This document shows positions 12,300-25,300 of a stretch of DNA of 64,000 nt, in pieces. The first letter of the stretch is position 1; each line of letters opens with the position of its first letter. The stretch is from Malania oleifera. Lineage: Eukaryota; Streptophyta; Magnoliopsida; Santalales; Ximeniaceae. A program made the position numbers and the translations under genes. The notes below the pieces were generated by a model. The model ran no database searches. It was given only the letters and a program-made list of their open reading frames with translations, and was not told the origin of the DNA. The stretch spans positions 101,618,991 through 101,682,990 of the forward strand of contig NC_080423.1 in NCBI RefSeq assembly GCF_029873635.1, written 5' to 3'.

Positions 12300-14150
12300 A
12301 TGTAATGTTTGTCTACGTGTTCGTATGCCTATTGGTTTGATGTGAACATGTAGCAAAGTAGATCCAATCATAATTACGTGCCTCACATCAAAACAATAAA
12401 TACACAAACAACATAGAAAATTTTAAATTAAATAAGGTTGTATCCAACTAATAGTTTTATTCTCTATCAAAACATTTCGGAATAAAGAATTTATCCTTTT
12501 TTTTTTTTTAAGTTTAGGTTCAATATTTTGAATTGAAACGTTAGATATAGATAATCCTACTAAACTATCTATCTTTTTATCCTTCCTTTTATTTAATAAC
12601 TAAACAATTGAATCTCTTAAAACCATCTAATCTCTGTCTTATTTTGCCACTACAATATTTTTCAAAAATTTCCCTCAGTTATTCCCGAACCCTAATTTAT
12701 TTTATGGGTAGTTCATGAAATTTCCCTTGAAATATTTGATATTTTACATTTATTATGTCCTTAAAATGGAAAAAAATAAGAATGAAATTTAAAGAAAGGC
12801 CAAGCGAAAATCAAGGAACAAAACTTCAATTCATATCATTTCCACATACCAAATGAAGAGTTATTTTTGTGTTTGGATTTCTTTTGAATGAAAAATAATG
12901 TGAGTAGGGTATTATTTTTAAGGCAATCCTAGGCAATAAATATTGACCTAAATTTAGCAAATTGGATTAGGAATGAATATCTAAAGTTGGCACATAGAGT
13001 AACATAATATAAAAGTAAACTTTATAAATAGATGTACCAATAATATTATATTTTAAAGCATAAAATACATGTGGTATGTCATATATACAAGCAAGTTGGC
13101 GATATCGTTTAGTTATGCTTACGTGACTAAAGTTTAAATATATTTTTATTATGTGATTTTTTTAAAATTTAAATTTATATAATTTTTATATAACTTTAGA
13201 GAATACGTGGTGACATATTTTACTTTGAAATATATTGAATTTATTAATTCTCACAATATAAAAATATCTGCCAAGTAAGAGACTCTACTTGTACGACAAG
13301 CAGTGAAAATAATCTAATGTAAATTTTGTGACACTTTTGTTCCATTCTTTAAGTTTTTATTGTATACATGTAATTTCACTAAGGGTACGAGTTCAAATTT
13401 TTTTTCTAATTCATTTTCTTTTTTTTTTATTTATTTATGAAAAGATACTATCCTACACTACACAAATGAAATGTCACTCATCTATTTAAATTTTGAAAAT
13501 TTTAATTTTAAGGGTCTCAACTCTCATAATGAGTATATATTGACTGTCTAAAATTTGACGTAATTAAGGAGAGAAAAATACTAAGTTAGGCCCGTTGTAT
13601 AAAAATTTATTAGGTTAAGTTGTCTACCATGCCATATTTTAAATAATTTATCAGATTTTTGAATTTTAAATATTTTGTTAAATTTAAACAATTTTGACTA
13701 AAATAAATATTTTATTTTAAATTATTCAAGATTCAAGGATACAATTTTGACTTAGTTTAAATATAATAATGAGTATAATATTTTTATTTTTTTTTGGAAA
13801 AAATACAAAACTCTTTTGAAATTTAAAATTTTTTAAATGCATCCATTGAGATTTGTCAAATATATAAATCTTTCCTTATAATAAACCTTTTTTAAGAATA
13901 TAAATGTTCAAATAAGTAAATGTTGGGAAGGTTTGTAAGATTTTTGAAATTTCATAAAAATTTTGTGAAATTTGAGATAGGTCATTATTTTTGCCAAATC
14001 TTTAAGGAGAGTTAATGTTTTCTTTTTTCCCTTTTTTCCAATAAAGAAAAAAAAAACCAAAAGTTTGAATATGTAATGACATGACCTTCATTCAAATTAC
14101 TCAAATGCCCCAACTGTAGAATTTTTTTTATGCAGTCATTCAATTTATTG
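12300..14150. other. AT-rich intergenic DNA upstream of CDC20
   Basis: Long AT-rich stretch with poly-T and poly-A tracts, no supported ORF and no repeat with readable ends. Confidence 0.4.
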
Positions 14151-14201
14151 AAAGAAAAAAACAAAAATTCTAGGCAGGGGCATCTTTGTCATAGAAATTA
14201 C

Positions 14202-14305
14202 AACGGAAAAAATAGCCGTTGGGATGTTTTGGAATCGCTTGAAGGGCAGCGCCGTTTTAGGGTTTTTAATAATACACACCGCAGAAGAACAAGAATATAT
14301 AAATA
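14202..14305 (+). promoter_or_regulatory. CDC20 proximal promoter: MSA element, telo-box, TATA box
   Basis: TAGCCGTTGGG at 14213-14223 is, on the minus strand, CCCAACGGCTA. This is a full match to the mitosis-specific activator consensus (YCYAACGGYYA) bound by three-repeat MYB factors. More AACGG cores lie at 14202-14206 (plus) and 14252-14256 (minus). TTAGGGTTT at 14257-14265 is an inverted telo-box (AAACCCTAA), frequent in genes of dividing cells. A TATA box, TATATAAATA, is at 14296-14305. AGCCCA at 14305-14310 is an inverted site II core. The set fits G2/M expression, the known pattern of plant CDC20. The binding itself is inferred. Confidence 0.72.
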
Positions 14306-14420
14306 GCCCAATGCTCATCCATCCAGTTCATCTCTCTCTTTCTCTCTGACGCGCAGTTTACACAACGAATCGCTCGAAAATTTTCTCTTTCAATTTGTAG
14401 TTTGATTTCATTCCTCTTTT

Positions 14421-14492
14421 GCAGGGCTTCATCTTTTTTGTTTTGCAGGGCTTCATCTTTATTGTTTTGCAGGGTTAATTTTATTGTTTTGC
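14421..14492 (+). repeat. 24-bp tandem repeat in the CDC20 5' UTR
   Basis: GCAGGG starts recur at 14421, 14445 and 14469, with a shortened fourth GC at 14491. Each is followed by a T-rich block ending TTGTTTT. The first two units (GCAGGGCTTCATCTTT...) are almost identical and the third is diverged. The array lies between the TATA box and the start codon at 14562. Each TTTTGCAGG also resembles a 3' splice acceptor. Confidence 0.85.
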
Positions 14493-14561
14493 ATTATTCT
14501 TCTTCTTTATTTTCTTCTTTCTTTCTCTGTTTTTTTGTGTTTGTATTTTTGTTTTAACATT

Positions 14562-16956
14562 ATGGATGCAGGATCTATTGGTTCATCGAACAAGACCCAG
14601 TCCCGGTTCCCCCTCAAAGAACAATTCCTTCACAAAAAGAATTCCAAAGAAAATGTATGCACATACTACTCTTGCGTTCGTCATAATCTATGGGGTGGTT
14701 CAATATTTCCGAAATTAGGGTTTTATCTTTCTGACTTGGGATCTCGCTTTTAATCTGCTTTCATCGTTCAGATTGTGGATCCCCAATTGATATTCTAAAT
14801 CTAGGGTTTTTTCTGGCTCTTGGGTATTGTGCAAAAGTTTACTGATTCGGATTTCTATGGTATTTCCAGTTGGACAGATTCATCCCAAACCGATCTGCAA
14901 TGGACTTGGATTACGCGCGATACATGCTGACAGAGGGGAGAAAAGATATAGGTAAGGAAAATCCAAACCCAGCCGCAAGCTCTCCGTCCAGGGAGGCCTA
15001 CAGGAAGCACCTTGCTGAGACCTTGAACATGAACCGGACCCGAATCCTCGCCTTTAAGAGTAAGCCTCCCACTCCTGTTGAGATGATCCCGCGCGAGTTC
15101 TTCTCTTCCGTTGAGCAGTCCAAGCCTGCAAAGCCTCGGAGGCACATTCCTCAGGTGGGTAAACATTATTCTTCTAGCTTCACATCAGTTCTGGTTAGGA
15201 TTACTTAATCTGTAGCTATAGAACTTGTTGGTACATTTGAATCCAAAAGCAATATGAGTGAAGCTGTAATTTAGAGAATTTTTCTGGTAAATTCAACTTT
15301 AAGTATCTTTTAAAAGTAGATAGAATATGGTAAAACTTTGGAGATTGGCTAAATACTTGCAGAGTAATTAGAAAAGAGGGACATCTTCAAAAAATTTGTA
15401 CTTCGTGCAAGTTTGAACTTGGGTATTTTGTTTGTGAATTTTGTGCTTGGTCAATTTCGATCAGTTTTGGTTAGGTTTACTTTATGAAAAAAATTTTGGG
15501 TTCATTTGAATCCAAATTCAGTATCAATGAAGTTGTACTTTGGAGAATTGTTTGGTAAATTCAGCTTTAGGTAGCTTTTAAAAGTTGTTAGAAGACGGTG
15601 AACTTTGGAGACTGGCTAAGTACTTGTAGAGAATGATTTGAACAGTGGCAGTCATCTTTAAAAATTTGCATTTTATGCAAGTTTGAACTTGGGTGTTTTG
15701 TTTGTGAATTATGTGTTTGGTTGTTTTGGATCTGTTTTTGTCATGTTGTTTTTACATTAGTGTTGTGCTTTAACTGCTTCAACTTGGTACAGACTTCTGA
15801 GAGGACCTTGGACGCTCCTGAGATTGTGGATGATTACTACTTGAACTTGCTAGACTGGGGTAGTGACAATATTCTTGCGATTGCTCTTGGTAACACAGTA
15901 TATCTGTGGAACGGGTCCAATGGTTCCACTGATGAGCTTGTTACCCTTGATGAAGAAGATGGTCCTGTTACAAGTGTCAGCTGGGCTCCTGATGGCCAGC
16001 ATATTGCCATTGGCATGAACAATAGTGAAGTCCAGTTATGGGATTCTAAGGTTAAACGTCAGGTTTGTATAGGTTTTTACTCCTTAAACTTATGATTCCT
16101 TTCTCTTCTTCTTCTCTAATGGTTTTTGCTTCTATGGTCTTGCAGCTAAGAACTCTGAAAGGTGGCCATGAAGCACGAGTGGGATCACTAGCTTGGAACA
16201 ATCACATTCTCACCACTGGTGGAATGGATCATCAAATCTTTAACAATGATGTGAGAATTCGATCTCACATTGTTGCAACTTACAGAGGACACAACCAAGA
16301 GGTTTGCGGTTTGAAATGGTCAGCTTCAGGGCAGCAATTAGCGAGTGGTGGGAACGATAATCTCCTCCACATATGGGACAGGTCCATGGCCTCTTCAAAC
16401 TCACCAACCCACTGGCTCCACAGGATGGAAGACCATACCGCCGCTGTTAAAGCCCTTGCTTGGTGCCCTTTCCAGGCCAACTTACTGGCATCAGGCGGTG
16501 GTGGAGGTGACCGGTGCATCAAGTTTTGGAACACCCACACAGGAGCGTGTTTGAACTCGGTGGACACCGGGTCACAAGTCTGTGCTCTTCTTTGGAACAA
16601 GAACGAGCGTGAGCTGCTAAGCTCTCATGGTTTTACTCAGAACCAGCTGACTCTCTGGAAATATCCATCAATGGTGAAAATTGGTGAGCTTACTGGTCAC
16701 ACCTCCAGAGTTCTTTTCATGACCCAGGTATTGACATATGAACTTTAATGAATCAAGAAATTTTGATTCTTCATTCTTTGAATTTCATACTCAAATTGGC
16801 CATTTCATGTTTATTTTTGTACAGAGCCCAGATGGATCTACAGTGGCATCTGCAGCTGGGGATGAGACTCTGAGATTCTGGCATGTGTTTGGGACTCCAG
16901 AACCTGCACCCAAGGGAAATCCTGAGCCATTTTCTCATTTGAGTGGCATCCGTTAA
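14562..16956 (+). CDS. CDC20: Cell division cycle 20 (CDC20/Fizzy), WD40 activator of the anaphase-promoting complex
   Basis: Five exons, 14562-14654, 14870-15154, 15793-16062, 16146-16727 and 16825-16956, join at GT-AG sites into 453 residues, close to plant CDC20 length. CDC20 recruits substrates to the APC/C ubiquitin ligase to trigger anaphase. A C-box (DRFIPNR, residues 33-39) and the C-terminal IR dipeptide contact the APC/C. KEN motifs are at residues 29-31 and 60-62. NRTRILAFK (residues 86-94) matches the MAD2-binding RIL/KILR region. The rest is a seven-bladed WD40 propeller with repeats such as [35 protein letters not shown] and LRFWHVF. The start ATG lies 256 nt after the TATA box. 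An upstream in-frame ATG at 14484 would add a hydrophobic leader unlike the family, and I treat it as UTR. All motifs are intact. The C-box and MAD2 site separate it from CCS52/CDH1 relatives. Confidence 0.96.
15184..15735. repeat. Tandem duplication of about 276 bp inside CDC20 intron 2
   Basis: ATCAGTTCTGGTTAGG at 15184 and ATCAGTTTTGGTTAGG at 15460 start two long, colinear, diverged copies. Shared blocks include CATTTGAATCCAAA, TTTTAAAAGT, ACTTTGGAGA-TGGCTAA and GCAAGTTTGAACTTGGGT. Together they fill most of intron 2 (15155-15792). Confidence 0.85.
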
Positions 16957-17620
16957 ACTCATGTAAAGGAAAGGGCAGCCTGTGTGTACATATTTCGATT
17001 CTTCGTCTGCATATCTTTTAATGCTTGGAGCAGATGAGGTAAATAAATGGATCCAATGTCTATCAAATGTATTTTCAAATGTATCTTCCTTTTAAGTTTT
17101 GCTTGATACCAACATTTTTTTCTAAATGTATCCCCACAGGTTTTGGCAAATGGTGTTGTTTGTTTATGCACAATTGGAATCTGTTCGAGAACAATGAAAG
17201 ATTCTAAGAGCAGGGCAATTTGAATAAGGATCTGTGGGTGGAGTGATTGTTGTATATAGTGTGAAAGGTGGTGGTGGATATAGGATTTTTTGTATCAGGA
17301 GGCAAGATGGGTAGGATCCTCTAAACAGAACACATTGCTTTGGTGTACAGCCCAAGCAAATGAGTGGGAATTGTACATGTGTGTGTATTGTACCTTATAT
17401 TGTTCTTAGTGGAAGCTTTTCTTCTTCGCCCGTGGACGTAGTCACTGACATGTGACGAACCACGTAAATCCTTTTGTCTCTTGTACTTCACAACTTACTA
17501 ATCTACTTCTGATTATACAAATGGGGGAAAATTAGAAAAGAAAAATACAAGCAACTCAGTTTCGTATCTGAAGGAGGCACTGGCATTTATGTCGCACTAG
17601 AAAAATAAAAAAAAATCCCT
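16957..17620 (+). other. CDC20 3' UTR and downstream flank
   Basis: Moderately T-rich sequence after the stop codon with AATAAA-type polyadenylation words (for example near 17041). No other gene was seen. The exact 3' end cannot be fixed from sequence alone. Confidence 0.5.
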
Positions 17621-18570
17621 ACGTTCAGCCATTGGGGGGTTACTTGGATCATAATCATATGTTAATTAATTGAAAACTCTTGTCGCAGTTTCTCTCAGCC
17701 AGTTCCAAAAAATTGAGTACTTTGATCATAATCAATCAAATATGTTAATTAATTGAAAACTCTTGCAGCAGCTCCTCTCAGCCATTTCCCAATTAATTGA
17801 AAACTCTTGTGGCAGTTTCTCTCAGCCAGTTCCAAAAAATTGAGTACTTGGATCATAATCAATCAAATATGTTAATTAATTGAAAACTCTTGTAGCAGTT
17901 CCTCTCAGTCATTTCCCAATGATAGTCAGAGAAATGAGTACTTGTGGATCAATCAAAAAATTGTCGCAGTTTCTCTCAGCCAGTTCCAAATAATTGAGTA
18001 CTTGGATCATAATCAATCAAATATGTTAATTAATTGAAAACTCTTGTAGCAGCTCCTCTCAGCCATTTCCCAATGATAGTCAGAGAAATGAGTACTTGGG
18101 AATCATAATCAAAAAATTGTCGCAGTTTCTCTCAGCCAAATCATAATCTTAATTAATTGAAAACTCTTGTCGCACTTCTCTCAGCCATTTCCCAATGAAT
18201 GATATATATTGGAAATCAAATGTTAATTAATTGAATACTCTTGTTTTGTAGTTCTCTCAGTCCCAATGATGTCATAGAAATGAGGGGTGACGTTCCAAAC
18301 AATTGAGAGTACTTGGATCATAATCAAATCTTAATTAATTGAAAACTCTTGTCGCACTTCTCTCCAAACAATTGAATACTTGGATCATAATCAAATCTTA
18401 ATTAATTGAAACCTCTTGTCGCACTTCTCTCAGCCATTTCCCAATGAATGATACTGGAAATCAAATGTTAACTAATTGAAAACTCTTGTCGCAGTTCTCT
18501 CAGCCATTTCCCAAAGATGTCGTAGAAATGAGTGTCACCAGGTACAATCATAATCTTAATTAAATTGATA
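17620..18570. repeat. Degenerate tandem repeat array between CDC20 and the DUF1218 gene
   Basis: About ten copies of a block with TTAATTAATTGAAAACTCTTG, then (T)(C/A)GCA(G/C)TT(T/C)CTCTCAGCCA(G/T)TTCC, then AATTGAGTACTTGGATCATAATC. Spacing varies (roughly 45-150 bases) because sub-blocks are skipped. Copy starts lie near 17660, 17745, 17790, 17870, 18025, 18150, 18220, 18330, 18397 and 18466. No reading frame is conserved and spacing is irregular, so this is neither coding nor CRISPR. Confidence 0.85.
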
Positions 18571-18799
18571 ACTCTATTAATAGGCTATTGGAAAACAGGG
18601 AAAAAATGTTTATTTTGGATAATAAGTGATAAAAAAGTGCAAGCAGTTAAAAATCTCGTAATCATAAATAACAAAAACAGAACAAAATTCTTCTGATTGG
18701 CGTTTGCAATTTTTCAGTTTAGAAATATCAAAATTTAATTGGCCCCATAATTTCTTTTCCCTTGCTGCGATTCCCACACATTCTATGGCTTTTCTAAAT

Positions 18800-19165
18800 T
18801 TCAATCACAAAAATGTCAGCGGGAACACTTGAAGGCATGCATAAAAAATCAAAACAAAAAAACGAAAAAAAAAAACAGTTGTCAGCGGGGAACAACTAAA
18901 AAACAATAAAAACAGACAAACAAACTTACTTGCTGCAATCTTCGTGATCACACCTCAGATTGACACAGCCTCCAACCATCCAAAATCGCTTTTCAAAATC
19001 ACTATGAAAATTCAAAATCACTATTCAATCACAAAAAATGTCAGCGGGGAACTAACTTGAAGGCGCTAAAAAAGAAAAAAAACATGCTTATAAACTTTTT
19101 CAAGCTGCAATTTTCTTGATATATTTACATCAGATTGGAACACAGCCTCCAACCATCCAACCCAT
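18800..19165. repeat. Local duplication around TGTCAGCGGGGAAC
   Basis: The words ATGTCAGCGGGAAC / TTGTCAGCGGGGAAC / ATGTCAGCGGGGAAC occur near 18815, 18879 and 19037. CTTGAAGGC follows two of them. CAGATTG-ACACAGCCTCCAACCATCCAA occurs near 18957 and 19133. It lies just 3' of the DUF1218 stop codon and may be partly its 3' UTR. Confidence 0.7.
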
Positions 19166-19362
19166 GAACTGCTTTATGCTTCTAACAACCATTCTGATAA
19201 TATTCTTGTTGCAAGCACTAGAGATAAAAGGAAAAGTGAGGAAAAAAAAAAAACAAAGAAAGTATGCTAATGCTATCGGAGAAAAATGCCTCCAGAAAAC
19301 CGACCAATGCTCTCACTGATAGTTAAGCTACCCAGAATTGGCAGATTGGGAGATTTTACCAA

Positions 19363-22300
19363 TCAAGTGAACTGCCGCCTCATGTAAGTATCTTCATGCA
19401 CAAAAACCGGTTCTTGAGCTTGAGCATTCTGCGGTGGGAACTGCGGCTGCCCCATTGCAATGCCACCTTGAGGAATCGCAGGATTGCTCCATGGATCAAC
19501 AACGTTTTTCGCTGAAGATAAGGTCAGGTAATAAAGAATCCCAAGTGCAACGCTTGCAAGAGACAGGACGGCACCTCCTGCAAAAACTCCAGGTTTCACA
19601 ACATAGCAGTAGTAGTTGCCAAAGTATATACTCTCTTCCCCATGCTCATCATTGAGGGCAGCGCCAGTCAACAACAGGAGAAACGCAATAACAAATGTGA
19701 ACCTGCATTAACATTGGCACAAGCATCATTAACCAATATGAAACAAGAAGCATCACTGAAGAAAACCAGAGTGAAAAAATCTAATTGATTTGTAAAAACA
19801 GGTTGGATAAACAAATTCTCTACAGGGAAAAGTTGAGCCACTAGGTTTTAAGATGGTCTTTGTACAAAAGAAGGAAAAATCATCTCCATCTCAAACCAGC
19901 AGACCGCACACGTGCACAAAACTCTAGCATCCTCATCCTCTGAAATGCCTAAAAGAATTAGAAAACAATTCAAAGAACATGAGCAAAACCCACTGCTCTC
20001 CAAATAAGCCAAATACTCCAAGCAGCAGGAAATGCAGGAAGCCATGAAAATGAGATATTACTACACATCAAACAAATAATTGGAGATAATGCCTATAAGG
20101 CCTTCTACCTTATAGCAGATCGTCTTTAAGGGGTAATTTGAGTTCTTCAAAAGTATCAACTCCAACAAGAAAAACGTGTATGATGTGGCATTCAAACTTG
20201 CGAAAATTTACAAGTTGGAAACACAAAATCTAACCCCCTATCTTTTTCCTTGTCTGTTTAACTCCTATTTAAAGAAAATATAGATAAAGGTTATTGACAC
20301 CACCACCACCCTCCGCATGCGTGCACTTATCTCTAATACATAAAGAAAATATCAATACTTGGAAGTAAAGAAATGGCGTGAGGTGCATACAACAGCACTT
20401 TGCTCTAGTGCAACCAAAGAAACCCAGCCCATCAGATCTGTGCAACAGTCTGCAGCATCAGCCAACACCCTTGTCTGATGAAACTAATACAGGACCTATT
20501 TTGAATTCAAACATCCTGCTTAGAACCTAGTAGTCCTCAAAGATAAGACATTTTTTTGTTTTGGGAAAAGTGACAAAATAATTTGAAATGCAAGTGATAA
20601 CTAATTGAAGAAGTCCACTGAAACAATTTATACAGAAAAATGAACTGGATATCTGGAACCTCTAATATTTTACAGCACCAAAGGCCCCATAAAATCTTAA
20701 ATCATTTTGGAAGCAAGCTAAAGCAACACATTTGCACAAAGCGACTGCATTGCCTGTTGATGCAAACTCAGCAGTGCACATGGATCATGAATGAGTGCCT
20801 CAGATTCACATGACTTGGTAGAGGGTGACTTGGTAGAGGGTGTTAGCTTACCACTTTCCCTAAAATCTTAAGCTATTAGGTTGTGGGCCAACAATATATC
20901 AAGCTCTAACAAAGGGTGATGAAAACCAACCTTCATCCTCAATTCACATGACCTGGGGAAGAATGTCCTAGGGTTTAGTATTACAATGAAAAAAATGTGG
21001 TTGTGAGGTTCTTTTGGTAGGATGTGGGACCAACAAGGTTTAGTCCTCAAGAAGGTCTACTAGTGCCTTTGCCATAACTCTTGAAGAAGTTGATGGAAGG
21101 AATATCCCTTTTAAGGATTGCAAATATTGAGTTGAGAATTCATAGGATCTCAGGAGCTGTTGAGAATAAAATGGCAATCCCTTTAGACCAGTTCATATTG
21201 TTTCTACACTACTTTTCATACATGTAAAAATGTTTTATCCATAAAAAGTTATAATACATATATAAAAATAAATAAATAAACATAACATTAACAGTTCACT
21301 ACCTTCAAGCAATATGAATTCTTATAATTCCTTACTTTTCAAGTTTGTTTTATCTTGTTTGTTTTGTTTAAAAAAAAAAAAATCTATAATACTTTTCGAT
21401 AAAAAAAGAATTTTATTAAAAGAGAAGAATGAACATCGAAAAACCAGAAAGAGTAAGAGAAAGAAAAAAGAAAAGACAAGGAGAATAAGAAATCCTCCCT
21501 TTAAATTAATAGAAACTAGTTACAAAGAATGCCTAATGTAATAGGGCCAACCAATCCCACCAAAAGTCTTCCAGAGAAAGGTGACAAAAAACACCATTTG
21601 CCAACACCCACAAGCGACGCAAGATATACCACCAAAAAATAAAAATTCGTAATACTACTACTGAATATCTGTGAATGTTTCTATGGCAGTATGACTGTTA
21701 CATTAAAGGAAAATGCTTTAAACACAGAAAAATTTCACAAATTCCTTTTGCCAAGCAAATAAGACAAATGAATTTAGAAAGTGCAAACAATAGGGCCCAC
21801 TTCCCTTTGAGAACAATGAATTGCTTAATTTCATGTATTGTGATGTGCGCCTAAATATGCATATTTAGGTCTGCTAACTTAGTTTGCTAGGATGAGCTTT
21901 ATGGTCTATTAATGCATATTTATTATATTTTTGAGTTACTTTTAGTTTATCTTATATTTCAGGTATTTTGGAGCTTAAACTAAATAAATGGGTATGAAAA
22001 AGTTGCTGCAAAAATATTCAATATTAGGCTTGTTGGATAGTGCTCATAGAGCTGATCGCAGCGGAATAAATAAATTAAAGGAGTCATTGGATAAGGAGAA
22101 AACTTTCCTTTTCAAATTCAAATTTCCTACATCAAGAGTTCTTTTCAAACTCAAATTCCTCTCCCGAATTTCCTGAAACAGCCTTCAGTATTTGGAGCAT
22201 AACTTTTGCTAGAAAACTCCAAAAAGGGCAATCTTGGTATCTATGGAAAGCTAAGAAATAATCCCACAACTTTCGTGTTGAAGATTTTCGAAGATGGGAA

Positions 22301-25300
22301 GATATCGATAGAGCAAATCGCACATCAAGGTGACAGCAGAAAAGGAGGGGGTTTGGATGATCTTGTTTTGGGGAGAGAAGAAGGGAGGACAACCAGAGTT
22401 TTATAAAAGGAGGGGATTCGAAGCTAGGAAAAAGAGAGCAGCAGCACATCAGCGTTTTTTCTCCCTTTTCTCAATGTTTTCCCTTCCCAAATATGTGATA
22501 TTTAACCTCATGATGAGCAACTAATTTCATTGTACCCGGATCCGGATGAAGCCTAAATTGGTTGAATCCTAAATTGTTTCTCCATTCAATAAAAATTGGT
22601 GTATTTATTGTTTAAATTGAATTTCTTGGCATGACTTTGATTTCTTGACTAGTTAGGTTATTTTATTCTTGTGTTTACCAGAAGTTTAACAAAGAATCAT
22701 TATGAACTAATTAGGTTGTTCTATTCTTTATATTTACCGAGAGGTCTAATAAAGAATTATTGTAATTCTTAACTTGATGCCTCTATTTATGTTTTTAGTA
22801 TCTTGAATGAACTTAAATGTCATATATTCCATAATTCTAGATTAGCCTCTAGATATTGTGTGTTAGATTATTGAATGGGCAAACTGTTGGGATTGACTAA
22901 TTAGGTGGATTCTAGGATTTTGGTGCATATTTATATATTGTTTGTTAATAATTTTACTTGCTTTCATTATTTACCACTTACTTTAAATTCAGGAAAAATT
23001 CAAAATTTTTAGACTAGCATTAGGCAATTGGCCCATAAAAATTGTCCTCTTGAATTTTCTGTCAAGTCTCTGTGGGATCGACCTCGTAACCACTAGTTTA
23101 CTATAGATTCGTGCACTTGCGAGTTAAAACACATTAAAAATTCAACAACATATTGTTAAAAAGTTCTACATAACTTTCATTCTTGTAGATGCAAAAAAAA
23201 AAAGAAATGCAGAAAAGACTGTTAGAGAAACTAAAAATAGATCATTTAATAATTTATATGCTAGATTAGATACAAAAGAAGGGGAAAGGGACATATTTAA
23301 ACTTTCTAGAGCTAGAGAAGAAAGAGGAACGACTTGGGTAATGTAAAATGTATAAAAAGTGAGGATGATATTGTCTTGGTTAAGGAAGAAGACAAAAGAG
23401 AAAGGTAGGCAAAGTTAATTTAGTAAGCTACTTAATGAAACCAAGTAGAAGGCTTAAATTTAGAATAGATAAATGAGAAAACAGCTAAAAATATGAGATT
23501 TATTCGAAAATTTAGAGTTAAACTAAAGAATAAACATATTTACGGTAAGTTAGGCATATCTCCTATAGAAAATAAGATATGGAAGGGAGTGAGCTAGTTA
23601 CTGTGAGGGGGAATAGAAGAGGTAGGAGTAGACCTAAAATAACTTGGAATGAGATAATGAGTAAGGATTTAATAGCCTAGCCCTAAATTTGTTAGAGGAA
23701 ATTGCCTATGATCGTGTAAATTGGCAAAAAAGGATTCATGTAGTTCACCCCACCTAGTGGAATTAAGGCTTGGTTTATTGTTGTTGTTGTATAAATTTTT
23801 TTGTTTCTATCGTATTGCTCTATTTTTGGGGCAAGCTTCAGTCCACAAGCACTGGCTTAAATTAAAATGTGAAGGCCATGGTTTCAGTTTCATAGAAATA
23901 GCCTCTCAAAATGTGGAGGCAAGGCATGCACTCTGTCCTCCTTAAACCACTAATATGGCACGAAAGCCTTCTTTATTAATATCACCCACACTCTCCTTTT
24001 AAGATTGTCTTGTGTGGGAATTAACTATTTTATAAGTAAAGTACAAGTACTTTTACTTTGTAGTGAACTTGATCAGGTTACTCACCGCAGATTTAATTAA
24101 TCGTTCAAAATTCAAATAACACATAGTACACAATTAAAATACAGATTCAAACATAGCGATGTGGTCCGTGCCTTGCACTGCGGTACGGGTGTTAAACCCA
24201 AACTTGGAAACAACCTCCCCAAATGTGGAGGTAAGACTACATACATCATGCCCTTTGCCATACCCTCATGCATTGGTTTTACAGATGTGGCCTGTGCCTT
24301 ATGCATCCCCAACTAGGACTAAATAAAAATGAAATCAAGAATATAGGATTGAAATTCCATTTTCCCCACTTCTCACAAGCTGCATTGTCTATAATACCAT
24401 GAACACATCCCAGATGTTGCTCAATGCTCATGCACACATGCACATGTGCAGCACACATGCACAGAGACAAAAAAAGATCTTCATAAAGATCATCGCAAGC
24501 CTTCTAAACACGCAGCGGACAATTATGATTGGAATCTCACTACATTTATAAGTCCAAGCATATATTTGAGAATATCTAGAATGACATCAGCCTCAATGGC
24601 ATACAATCAAGTCAGTAAGCAGACACTGCATCCTAAATATTGAATCCATTCTTTGATCCTGACCTTGTTGTAGAGGTGGCCCTACACATTTAGTTAGATC
24701 AGTGCACTGAAAATCCTTGATGTCCACCAATTCACCTTTCTTATATTACAAATGTATGAATGCACATCATTTATTTATTTGAGAATATTTGGTCCCTAAA
24801 AAACCCATTCATGACCCTGGAAATATCATCTCCCCAATAACCTTTAACCCTGTTCCCTCAATCACCCAAAGGGTAAAAGCACAGACGCACACAAGAAAAA
24901 ATAAAAAATAAAAGAGAAAAACAAGCGAAAATATCCCAAAAATTAGTTATGCATTAAAAAGTGTATTTCCATTGTATATTATGCAAAATTCTATCCATTC
25001 ATCTTCCCCACTAGCCTCACAATCACAATATCCCATCATTAGTACTAAGGAAAACAACCTCCACAACCTTTAGATCATCTAAACCTGGTCTTCAGAATCT
25101 CAAATCGGAAAATATGTTCTGCTCTAATTCGTCAATATTCTTCATGATCTCTCAAATTTTCAGAACAAAATTAAATTCATCCCTACCTGCCTAACATATG
25201 AACATTTCCAGCCCAGTAAAAGAAATTTATGTTCTTAATGTACTCCAACCAAATGAATTTAAAATTTTACCAATAAACTAATCTTCTCCAACCCCGCCAA

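Noticed and set aside
14484-14561. In-frame upstream ATG that would extend CDC20 by a hydrophobic leader
   Set aside because: The extension is Phe/Leu/Cys-rich, unlike any CDC20, and lies in a T-rich leader. The ATG at 14562 gives the family-typical start and length.
17620-18570. CRISPR-like array
   Set aside because: Units are degenerate and irregularly spaced, have no unique spacers, and the DNA is plant nuclear.
19434-19655. 73-codon plus-strand frame over DUF1218 exon 3
   Set aside because: It is a shadow of the real minus-strand exon.
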